Positions 44,401 through 50,445 of a stretch of 64,000 bases of DNA are shown here, piece after piece. The stretch lies in assembly GCA_035447065.1 (NCBI GenBank), contig DAOTGJ010000005.1, forward strand, positions 66,737-130,736. The letters run 5' to 3'. Position 1 is the first letter of the stretch. Every line of letters begins with the position of its first letter. The stretch comes from CALEMW01 sp035447065 (GTDB lineage Bacteria; Krumholzibacteriota; Krumholzibacteriia; LZORAL124-64-63). The notes under the pieces are model-generated. The model was not told the DNA's origin. It ran no database searches and saw nothing but the letters and a program-made list of their open reading frames with translations. A program made the translations under genes and the position numbers.

Positions 44401-45097
44401 CGCCGCCCAGGGAGATGTGCTCGGTGCCGGTGATGCGGATGTTGGTCTTCTCGCCCCGGCCGATGATGCGCTCCAGGGTGCGGGGGAACTTCACCGGGAT
44501 GGTCAGGTTGATCAGGCCCTCGTCGCGGTACACGCCGCCGCCGGCCACGTTCAGCCCCCGCAGCAGGTGCCGCCGGTTGGAGACGCGCAGCCGCCGGGCC
44601 TGGGCCAGGGCCACGTCGTCCACGAAGACCTCCACCAGGGGATCCTCCACGGCGCGGGGCGGGTAGTAGGTGAAGCCGCCGGGCAGCCGCCGGGCCGTCT
44701 GGTAGAGGAAGAACCAATCCGGATAGCGGAAGACGGTCTCCAGACCGTACACGCCGTTGACCTCGCGGTCCGTGGTCATGCGCTCCAGGTCCACGTTCAC
44801 GCGGGCGTCGAAGAGGGCGTGGAAGCGCCGATCCAACGACGGCAGCCCCTCGCCCCGCCCGGGCTCCACGCCCTGGGCCTTGAACCCCTCCAGCAGCACC
44901 AGACGGTCCTCGCCCAGCAGGCGGGGGTCGTTGGTGGCCTGGAGCAGGGGGTCCAGCCCGGGCAGGATCAGGTCCTTGGCCCCCGCCGGCAGGGCCGCCG
45001 CGAGCAGGAGCAGGGCCGCCAGGAGCCGCCACGTCGCGCCGTGCCGCCGCGGGCGCGGCGGGACGGAACGCTGGACGGACCGGCGGCGTTTGCTCAC
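38426..45097 (-). CDS. sprA: Cell-surface protein SprA, type IX secretion translocon
   Basis: 2223 aa giant outer-membrane beta-barrel through which type IX substrates leave the cell. N-terminal signal peptide (basic MSKRRRSVQRS..., hydrophobic ATWRLLAALLLLAAALPAGA, cut before KDLIL). Two SprA_N-type repeats follow (GRGEKTNIRITGTEHISLGGEST, and the LTQNTDKMRFTVTH region). Long alternating strands come next, and the protein ends VEATFNF (terminal Phe). A charged helical stretch near residues 1825-1890 (DERQRILREIQ..., ERERREAVAG) interrupts the barrel part. The GTG start at 45097 has GGGGGAG upstream; the frame stays open further but into the divergent lptF. The plug, PorV and GldKLMN partners are not in the window, apart from a possible PorV-like barrel at 8174. 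Confidence 0.93.
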   Translation of the reverse strand: MSKRRRSVQRSVPPRPRRHGATWRLLAALLLLAAALPAGAKDLILPGLDPLLQATNDPRLLGEDRLVLLEGFKAQGVEPGRGEGLPSLDRRFHALFDARVNVDLERMTTDREVNGVYGLETVFRYPDWFFLYQTARRLPGGFTYYPPRAVEDPLVEVFVDDVALAQARRLRVSNRRHLLRGLNVAGGGVYRDEGLINLTIPVKFPRTLERIIGRGEKTNIRITGTEHISLGGESTISNKFVPNERRQSQSLFPSLDMEQQLQINLSGQIGEKVHIEVDHNSEAIGPEATKIRLYYEGSEDEIIQKIETGDVGLTLPGSQLLGYASNKSGLFGLKVTGQMGAADFTVVASKQKAETSSQKFNSSGGTVGVHEIAANRYLNNRFFRLDLPLAFRQAGYYEINDVPGRNLIPGGDVPGNERIDPGTIQVFRFMGDIRPGATDVQNVVAIPDTTGRWEQSGPGDVSVDQDGDGDVDFIDWSLLHRPAGFEEGQWWRPVEFETLLDENGNFIALDLLREYDWNDLLAVVYTVSTPVTVNGQTVLEPVYQVGDVPGVDEDRRVDLDGDGTLYYKMKLLKPTNPGDNPHVWAYVLRNIYPLGGSNIDQSSFEFTLDVNTLADGANLVPGQLSGGVGIEWFQVFGLDREDQQGNPGSDGIADFHDQVYFDLTRGLLKFPLNIPEPFNMAPERYEALAPDAFDFAGSGLADYLMPKLYEPTNSQTELTQNTDKMRFTVTHAAASSSFNLGVSNIEEGSETVVLDGRTLVKDVDYDIDYTFGEISLKGEAAASLTADSNISVDYQYAPFIGGGNSSLLGLNVGYQLGRESRLSSTWLWESNQVVGHKAKLGEEPSRTLVGNLNGQFQFRPRLLTSFANLLSRRNTDRESSVQINTEMALSLPNPNTFNDAHVEDFEGVDSSDVMPISRLSWNDASKPVHDEGLELEADDPRYLALNYLLDTYYAPEDRVDARWYLPRVLTERRHLNPDLKEQEGRETQQVLQLHLQTPDGETWGPQHWGGIMRGLSRSGVDLTKTQFLEFWVNDFRHDVLGDHPTGTLHFDFGYISEDFYWRDRNGDPEYGVYNREDGIIDGSPDGIFTQSQDNNEDVGLGGDAQGYDRYSADYVSDANPYPFINGTAGNFREDSEDLDGDTRFDTNNGYFTISVDLADSALVDVLRDYPASEVQDNIDERRAWRKYRVRLGDLLPVAPAINGSTPSLATVTHMRIWFEDREPPQGATSRDLQFSEITFLGSRWEREGVRKLATADAPEEQILDFGERSPNEGFFLGEVNNKENPDYDPPFELYVLNNIPEKESSLVLDYQHLEPQHLVRASRVVSPRGDDYTKYSKLSYYVYSPDPDQADMDVFFRVGADSLNYYEVNYRFDESQGARFGWHELRLDMAELSNVKLEAPDHETGWIESTVNDDLTGQPYRVRVVGAPDLRRVKRFYVGVRNTDRTSEASGYFWFNDIKLREVQRDAGLAQRLHVGVNMANQINFEVDWNKQDAEFHGLNKQVGQGYTSEDWNVSGSLSVDDFIPLLGFRMPVSAGRSRTTQRPKYVTSSDIEIIDEALRDAQSSIDERKSFSVRLSRPQPSGFAPLRYVLDPWQFSLSGSRSTSDTPLQRSTGDNLQGNVSYDLRLGPGRSLNDYPLLRRIPVVKAVNPFPTNISLSGAFTNTRRESSNLQTATGTFVEQPLNETRRGTLNAKIDAKPLPIVDAGLTIRSDRDLFRERRFWGLNVGEENTYNQQLRLSFGVPRHLGLPDNLVGRAITGFVGELNSLKPNVQFTGAFVDDHSPSVRRENDPANVSNIRSSGDWSVTFSVPLGDKFSRVFPKKVDVRQDERQRILREIQNQVRRDQITDPELQELVAQLAEPGLNPRDKQRLEDRIVELARELERERREAVAGTAQADTTASLFAEEGGGFRIPNPLSPLMDLMRGVQPIQLNWTSKDEGAYTRYRGATTFWYEAGLTTDLEAPDSLYVSRDVTERITKKASTRLKFSRNMTMDVKFDESETHRVQAGGLATRTFNRSWPDLGFSLAGIEKWGIFGGGGADSPIRSSNLDLTYKRTSSVAGETATQSNPKETLQLGPRWSTTFRSGMTAQLNLVLTFDDNENNGSLTKTNRTAVNAQVRHSFGAEGILSKLGLYRPGNSPMVTMTVDVSVSDDSVQRWQPGVDREGEPNTVTGSSRISVVPSFSYNITRNLTGAMRMSYARDKVKESDTVTQRFGLGVEATFNF

Positions 45098-45157
45098 GGG
45101 CGGACACTCCCCCGCCGGGCCGGCGGATCCGGCTGGCGACAATCGGTTTGCGAGGAC

Positions 45158-45186
45158 TGGACCGGAGGCCGGCAGGCGATTACACT
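45158..45186 (+). promoter_or_regulatory. lptF promoter with -10 overlapping a minus-strand -10 for sprA
   Basis: Plus strand: TGGACC (45158-45163), 17-nt spacer, TACACT (45181-45186). On the minus strand TGTAAT (45184-45179) overlaps the same bases and could be the sprA -10, though its -35 is poor. Both would give leaders of about 75 nt. A shared bidirectional promoter is inference. Confidence 0.45.
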
Positions 45187-45268
45187 GCCGCGGCGACGAG
45201 GGTTCCGTGTCCACGAAAGGAGTCAGGCCGCCCACGCCAGGAGACAGCGCGGGCGGACGGCCGAAGCC

Positions 45269-46681
45269 ATGTCCTTGTTGAACAGACATCTGCTGCGGGC
45301 GACGGCCGGACCCTTCCTCTTCGGCTTCTTCGTCGTTACGTTCGTGCTGATCATCGACATCCTTTACAGGTTTGTCGAGCTTTTCGTCAGCAAGGGGGTC
45401 CCCTTTCCCCTCGCCGCCCAGGTGCTGCTGCTCAGCCTGGGGCACACGTTTGCATTATCCGTACCAATGGCCGTGCTCATCGGCGTGCTCATGGGCGTGG
45501 GGCAGCTCGCCGCCGATTCCGAGATCACGGCCATGAAGGCCAGCGGCATCGGCCTCTACCGGATCCTGCGCCCCCTGCTCGCGGGCGCCCTGCTGGTCAC
45601 GGTGGCCCTGGCGGCCTACAACCACTTCGTCTTCCCCCGCTCCAACCACCGGCTGGCCAACCTCCTCTACGACATCCACCACACCCGCCCCATGATGGAG
45701 GTGCGGGAGCAGATGTTCACGGAGATCACCCCGGACTTCACCATCTTCGTGGAGCACAAGGACGACCGGACCAACGAGATCCAGGGCGTGGTGATCCTGG
45801 AGAAGGAGGATCCCACCAGCCAGGTGCCCACCATGACCACGGCGGAGCGCGGCCGCATCGTGCCCCTGCACGATTCCGACGCCCTGCGGGTGGAGCTGGA
45901 GGACGGCGAGATCCACGACCTGCCGGACCAGTCGGACCTGAGCCGCTACAGCGTGACCCGCTTCCAGCGCCACGTGATCAACGTGGCCGACGTGGAGAAG
46001 GACTTCCAGGAGTCCGGCCGCACCACCCGCGGCGACCGGGAGATGGATCTGACGCAGCTGCTGGACGCGGCCCGCGCCGAGCGAGAGAACCGCGAGAAGG
46101 CCGTGGCCCAGAACGTGCAGACGGCCGCGGAGCTGGCCGCCAAGCAGTGGTCCCTGCTGGATCCGGCCGCCCGCGTGGACCGCATCACCCGGCCCGGCCG
46201 CGATCAGGGCCGGATCCCCATCAACGAGCGCCGGGCCATGCTGCGCAACACCCAGCAGGAGATCACCCGCGTGGCGCGGGCCAACGGCTTCCAGCGCAAC
46301 ATCCTGCGCAACTACCAGCAGCGCGAGAACCAGTACATGGTGGAGTTTCACAAGAAGTTCGCCATCCCCGTGGCCTGCATGGTCTTCGTGCTTCTGGGGC
46401 TGCCCATGGCCGTGACCACGGCCCGCAGCGGCAAGGGCGTCTCCATGGGCCTGGCCCTGGGCGTGTACCTGGTGTACTACCTCTTCCTGGTGGGCGGCGA
46501 GAAGATGGCCGACCGCGGCCGCCTGGACCCCGCCGTGGCCATGTGGATGGCCGACGTCGTGCTGGGTGCGCTGGGCGTGCTGATCCTGATGCGCACCGTG
46601 CGCGAGGGCTCGCTGTTCCCGTCCCTGCGCCGGCGGCGGCCTGTCTCCCACGCTTCCAAGGAAGGCACGACCGCGCCGTGA
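45269..46681 (+). CDS. lptF: LPS export permease LptF (YjgP/YjgQ family)
   Basis: 470 aa inner-membrane half of the LptB2FG exporter that extracts LPS for transport to the cell surface. TM1 (residues 12-32, PFLFGFFVVTFVLIIDILYRF), TM2-3 with the coupling segment ADSEITAMKASGIGLYRIL (typical of LptF/G), a periplasmic beta-jellyroll, then three C-terminal TM helices (VACMVFVLLGLPMAVTTARSGKG). An Arg/Glu/Gln-rich helical insertion (about 265-360) makes it longer than usual and may push it towards LptG-like spacing. The stop overlaps the lptG GTG (GTGA). The RBS is weak. Confidence 0.92.
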   Translation: MSLLNRHLLRATAGPFLFGFFVVTFVLIIDILYRFVELFVSKGVPFPLAAQVLLLSLGHTFALSVPMAVLIGVLMGVGQLAADSEITAMKASGIGLYRILRPLLAGALLVTVALAAYNHFVFPRSNHRLANLLYDIHHTRPMMEVREQMFTEITPDFTIFVEHKDDRTNEIQGVVILEKEDPTSQVPTMTTAERGRIVPLHDSDALRVELEDGEIHDLPDQSDLSRYSVTRFQRHVINVADVEKDFQESGRTTRGDREMDLTQLLDAARAERENREKAVAQNVQTAAELAAKQWSLLDPAARVDRITRPGRDQGRIPINERRAMLRNTQQEITRVARANGFQRNILRNYQQRENQYMVEFHKKFAIPVACMVFVLLGLPMAVTTARSGKGVSMGLALGVYLVYYLFLVGGEKMADRGRLDPAVAMWMADVVLGALGVLILMRTVREGSLFPSLRRRRPVSHASKEGTTAP

Positions 46682-47751
46682 AGCTGACCGACCGCCTCAT
46701 CCTGCGCCAGTTCCTGCGGATCCTGGGCTTCACGCTCCTGGGCGCGCTGATCCTGTTCTCCCTGATCCACCTCTTCGACCACATCAACGGGTTCATGGAC
46801 AACGGGGCCTCGCTGGCGCTGATCGGACGCTACTACCTGAACAAGGCGCCGGAGACCATCGACATCGTGCTGCCCATCGGCATGCTCATGGCTTCGCTGT
46901 TCACCGTGGGCAGCATGGCGCGCTACAACGAGCTGGCGGCCCTGTTCGCCTCGGGCCGCTCCCTGCTGCAGGTCACGCGGCCGCTGATCGTGGCCGCGGT
47001 CCTGACCGCCCTCTTCTCCCTGGCCTGGTCCGAGTGGGTGCTGCCCCGGGCCAACGCCAACGTGGAGCGCATCTGGGAGGTGGAGGTCCACGGCAATCCG
47101 GACCGGCTCAAGCCCACCAACAACATCGCCGTGAACGGCACCGACGGGCGCCTGTACCACGCCCGGGCCTGGGTTCCGGAGAGCAACCGGGTCAAGGGGT
47201 TCCGGGTCCTGGGCGCCGAGGGCTCGGCGGTGCGGGAGCGCTGGGACGCCAACCTGGCGGTCTGGGACGGGGAACGCTGGATCCTGGAGGACGGCACCTA
47301 CCGCAGCTTCGGCCCCGACGGCGAGACGGTGGAGCCGTTCCGCACCCTGGAGTCGGACCTCGCCGGGGTCACGCCCCACGCCCTGAACCAGGCCAACGTG
47401 CGCCCGGACGAGATGACCGTGCGCCAGCTGGCCGAGTACGTGGACCTGCTGCGGCGCAGCGGCAGCGACGCCACCCCCTACCAGGTGGACTTCCAGTTCA
47501 AGCTGGCCTTCCCCATGGTGCACATCATCGTGGTGCTGCTGGGGATCATGCTGGCCTCGGGGCCGCGCAAGACCACCGTGGCCTCGGGATTCGGCTGGAC
47601 CATCCTGATCAGCTTCGGGTACTACCTGGCCATCAACTTCGGGCGGGCCTTCGGCAAGACGGGCACACTGCCGCCCCTGGCGGCCGCCTGGATCGGCAAC
47701 GTCATCTTCGGGCTGGCGTCCCTGATCCTGTACCTGCGCATCCGGCGCTGA
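46678..47751 (+). CDS. lptG: LPS export permease LptG (YjgP/YjgQ family)
   Basis: 357 aa partner of LptF. TM1 LILRQFLRILGFTLLGALILFSLIHLFDHI, then LPIGMLMASLFTVGSMARYNELAALFASGRSL (the conserved E-x-x-A-x-x-A-S-G coupling helix) and a periplasmic jellyroll. C-terminal helices include FPMVHIIVVLLGIMLASGP. The GTG start overlaps the lptF stop. LptF versus LptG assignment rests on order and length; both belong to one family. Confidence 0.92.
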   Translation: MKLTDRLILRQFLRILGFTLLGALILFSLIHLFDHINGFMDNGASLALIGRYYLNKAPETIDIVLPIGMLMASLFTVGSMARYNELAALFASGRSLLQVTRPLIVAAVLTALFSLAWSEWVLPRANANVERIWEVEVHGNPDRLKPTNNIAVNGTDGRLYHARAWVPESNRVKGFRVLGAEGSAVRERWDANLAVWDGERWILEDGTYRSFGPDGETVEPFRTLESDLAGVTPHALNQANVRPDEMTVRQLAEYVDLLRRSGSDATPYQVDFQFKLAFPMVHIIVVLLGIMLASGPRKTTVASGFGWTILISFGYYLAINFGRAFGKTGTLPPLAAAWIGNVIFGLASLILYLRIRR

Positions 47752-47753
47752 CG

Positions 47754-47770
47754 GCCCCGGGGGGCTTTTC
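47754..47770 (+). terminator. Weak terminator after lptG
   Basis: A GC-only inverted repeat (GCCCC/GGGGC-type, tight loop) immediately precedes TTTTC, 3-20 nt after the lptG stop. The loop geometry is poor, so efficiency is doubtful. Confidence 0.35.
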
Positions 47771-47780
47771 GCTGGACTCC

Positions 47781-47809
47781 TTGCCCCGACTCCCCTAGCT
47801 TTTTACTTT
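47781..47809 (+). promoter_or_regulatory. Promoter of the PKD-domain lipoprotein gene
   Basis: TTGCCC (47781-47786), 17-nt spacer, TACTTT (47804-47809). A CCGGA/TCCGG hairpin (47817-47829) begins right at the predicted start site. The leader is about 57 nt. Confidence 0.6.
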
Positions 47810-47872
47810 GATGAGTCCGGAAGATCCGGGCGCCACCGTGCGCCCCCTCCCCACCGCAGCCACGGAGTCCGT

Positions 47873-49033
47873 ATGATGCTGAGCCGCAAGCCGTTGCTCT
47901 GGGCCTTCGCCGCCCTCGCCCTCTTCGCCGCCGTGACGGGCTGCAGCAAGGACGAGGACCTGGCTCCGGTCTTCACCCGGGTGGAAGCCAACGTGGAATG
48001 CGGCTACGCCCCCGTGGACGTCCAGTTCCTGGCCATCGCCTCCGGCGGCAACCCCAAGCAGGATCCCACCGGCGCCAACGACTACCTGGACGTGACCTGG
48101 GACTTCGGCGACGACAGCTCGGGCAACGGCTCGGTCACCTCGCATCGCTTCACGGAGCCTGCCCTCTACGAGGTGCGCGTCACCGTGACCGACGACGACG
48201 GCGACAGCGCCACCGAGACCCTGTCGCTCGAGGTGCGCGCGGACTCCCTCCTGGTCGGCGCCCCCAACGACACCACCGTGGTGGCCGGCCTGGGCACCTT
48301 CTCCCCGCCCACCCCCCGCGCCACCAACGGCGGCACGGCCACCAACGTGAAGTCCGGACTCTCCATCAACGAGGTCCTGGTCTTCAACCAGACCGGCATC
48401 CAGCACACCACCGGCGTGCGGCTGCCGTACCTGGAGCTCTACAACAGCACGGACCAGGACATCGAGCTGGGCGGCTCCACTCCCTACCGCCTGGCCATGG
48501 ACCTCTACAACACCGAGCTGCAGCACACCTTCGGCAACGCCACCCGCGTGACGGCCGGCGAGCACCAGATCATCTGGCTCAAGGGCCCGTCCACCAACGT
48601 GGCCGAGCCGCGGGTGACCTGGAACATCCTGAAGGGCGCCGAGGAGGCGGAGTACGTCGGCGCTCCCGAGGACTGGCCCGGCGCCACCATCTACCTGATC
48701 CGCGCCGGCCGCATCGTGGACGAGTTCCGACTGGGGCCCCAGCAGGCCGACGTCTCGGTGGGCCGCCTGGCGGACGGCGGCCTGGACGGCACCCTGCCCC
48801 TGACCATGACCTGCGACCTCTGCGGCTTCGATCCGGAGGCCGGGGACTACTCCCGCTTCCAGTACCGCTGGTTCATGAACGACGCCATGGGCACGGTGTA
48901 CGACGGCCGCTCCCCCACCCATCTCTTCCGCATGGAGGACGTGGGCGTGGTGCCGGTGCTGCTGCGGGTCTACGACACCCAGACCAGCGTGTACCGCACC
49001 GCCACGATCAACGTCACGGTCACGGCGCCCTGA
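47873..49033 (+). CDS. PKD and lamin-tail domain lipoprotein
   Basis: 386 aa surface or periplasmic lipoprotein (lipobox AVTGC, Cys24). A PKD domain (about 60-120) shows the typical WDFGDDSS...HRFTEPALYEVRVTVTDDDGDS. Residues 163-250 (INEVLVFNQTG...PYLELYNSTDQDIELGG) match the lamin-tail fold common on surface proteins of this kind of bacterium. A second Ig/PKD-like strand set closes the protein (YDGRSPTHLFRMEDVGVVPVLLRV). No catalytic residues are evident; binding or structural roles are likely. GGAG lies 5 nt before the first of two adjacent ATGs. Confidence 0.8.
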   Translation: MMLSRKPLLWAFAALALFAAVTGCSKDEDLAPVFTRVEANVECGYAPVDVQFLAIASGGNPKQDPTGANDYLDVTWDFGDDSSGNGSVTSHRFTEPALYEVRVTVTDDDGDSATETLSLEVRADSLLVGAPNDTTVVAGLGTFSPPTPRATNGGTATNVKSGLSINEVLVFNQTGIQHTTGVRLPYLELYNSTDQDIELGGSTPYRLAMDLYNTELQHTFGNATRVTAGEHQIIWLKGPSTNVAEPRVTWNILKGAEEAEYVGAPEDWPGATIYLIRAGRIVDEFRLGPQQADVSVGRLADGGLDGTLPLTMTCDLCGFDPEAGDYSRFQYRWFMNDAMGTVYDGRSPTHLFRMEDVGVVPVLLRVYDTQTSVYRTATINVTVTAP

Positions 49034-49056
49034 CGCGCGCGCCAGCCCGAACGCGC

Positions 49057-49092
49057 AAGCGGCGGAGCCTCGGGGCTCCGCCGCTTCCTTTT
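49057..49092 (+). terminator. Terminator of the PKD-lipoprotein gene
   Basis: AAGCGGCGGAGCC-TCGG-GGCTCCGCCGCTT, a 13-bp perfect stem with a tetraloop (49057-49086), followed by CCTTTTC. It is a strong rho-independent terminator 24 nt after the stop. Confidence 0.8.
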
Positions 49093-49112
49093 CGCCCGTG
49101 CTCCCGGCACGA

Positions 49113-49142
49113 GGAAGGCGGAGCCCGCAGGCTCCGCCTTCC
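49113..49142 (-). terminator. Terminator of metK, near-copy of the adjacent hairpin
   Basis: GGAAGGCGGAGCC-CGCA-GGCTCCGCCTTCC, a 13-bp perfect stem with a 4-nt loop, 25 nt beyond the metK stop. Its core (GGCGGAGCC/GGCTCCGCC) is identical to that of the convergent terminator 20 bp away. Confidence 0.75.
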
Positions 49143-49167
49143 GATCGACGCGGTGGCGTCCGTTCGG

Positions 49168-50325
49168 CTAGCCCACGGCCTTGGCCAGGGCCTCGGCGCG
49201 GTCGGCGAGCTCCCAGGTGAAGCCCTCCTCCTCGCGTCCGAAGTGGCCGTAGGCCGCCGTGGCGCGGTACACCGGACGCCGCAGCTTCAGGTCCGAGATG
49301 ATCCCCTTGGGCGTCAGGTCGAAGACCTTGCGCACCGCCGCGGTGATCTGGGCGTCGGTGGCCCGGCCGGTGCCGTAGGTCTCCACCATGACCGACACGG
49401 GGTCCGCCACGCCGATGGCGTAGGCCAGCTGCACCATGCAGCGGTCGGCCAGGTCCGCGGCCAGCACGTTCTTGGCCACCCAGCGGGCGGCGTACGTGGC
49501 GCTGCGGTCCACCTTGGTGGGGTCCTTGCCCGAGAAGGCGCCGCCGCCGTGGGGCGCGCTGCCGCCGTAGGTGTCCACGATGATCTTGCGGCCGGTCAGG
49601 CCGCAGTCCCCCTGGGGCCCGCCGATGACGAACTTGCCCGTGGGGTTGATGTGCAGCTTGGCGCCGTCCCAATCCAGGCCCGCCCCGTTCAGCACCGGGC
49701 TGATGACCTGGGAGATGATGCCCTCGCGGATCTGGTCCTCCACGCCGGGGTCGTGCTGGGTGGAGATGACCACGGCGTCGATGCGCACGGGCTTGTCGCC
49801 CTCGTACTCCACCGTGACCTGGCTCTTGCCGTCGGGACGCACCCAGGGCAGGGTGCCGTTCTTCCGCACCTCGGCGAGGCGGCGGGTCAGCAGGTGCGAG
49901 AGGGTGATGGGCAGGGGCATGAGGACGTCGGTCTCGCGGCAGGCGTAGCCGAACATGAGGCCCTGGTCGCCGGCGCCCTGGGCGTGCTCCGAGGACTCGT
50001 CCACGCCCATGGCGATGTCGCCGGACTGCTCGTCGATGGACGAGAGGACGGCGCAGGTGTCGCAGTCGAAGCCGTAGGCGGCGTCGGTGTAGCCGATCTC
50101 GCGGATGGTGGAGCGGACCAGCTTGGGGATGTCCACGTAGACCTTGGTGGTGATCTCGCCCGCGACCACGGCCATGCCGGTGGTGACCATGGTCTCGCAG
50201 GCCACGCGGCCCATGGGGTCCTCGGCCATGATGGCGTCCAGGACGCTGTCGGAGATCTGGTCGGCCACCTTGTCGGGGTGTCCCTCGGTCACGGACTCGC
50301 TGCTGAAGAGATGCCGTTCGGCCAT
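49168..50325 (-). CDS. metK: S-adenosylmethionine synthetase
   Basis: 385 aa; makes SAM from methionine and ATP. [22 protein letters not shown], the [13 protein letters not shown] loop (methionine/ATP-binding), [10 protein letters not shown] and [22 protein letters not shown]-like (here RSATYAAR) are all in place. AGGGAGGAT lies just upstream of the ATG. Monocistronic between twin terminators and its own promoter. Confidence 0.97.
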   Translation of the reverse strand: [385 protein letters not shown]

Positions 50326-50377
50326 GGATCCTCCCTCGCCTCCCCCGCGGGGAACGGCGTTGCTCGTTGTCCAATCC

Positions 50378-50435
50378 GACGCCCCGCCTCGCGGGCGCGT
50401 CCGCGCATCTTAACGCTTCCGGCGGCCCACGGCCA
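50378..50435 (-). promoter_or_regulatory. metK promoter and 5' leader hairpin
   Basis: Minus-strand TGGCCG (50435-50430), 17-nt spacer, TAAGAT (50412-50407). A 10-bp stem with a single bulge (GACGC-CCCGC type, 50401-50378) begins at about the predicted start near 50400. The leader of about 75 nt is too short for SAM-I, and I recognise no other SAM riboswitch. Confidence 0.45.
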
Positions 50436-50445
50436 GCCGCGATCC

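Noticed and set aside
37476..45107. A 2543-codon minus-strand frame covering sprA and the M28 gene
   Set aside because: Only its 3' end matches a protein family (M28); the rest is an alternative frame of sprA, whose own frame shows clear SprA motifs.
38741..46681. Plus-strand frame extending lptF upstream by more than 2000 codons
   Set aside because: It is antisense to sprA and non-homologous; the ATG at 45269 begins the normal LptF N-terminus.
50326..50445. SAM riboswitch before metK
   Set aside because: The leader is only about 75 nt and shows one hairpin; I do not recognise any SAM class.
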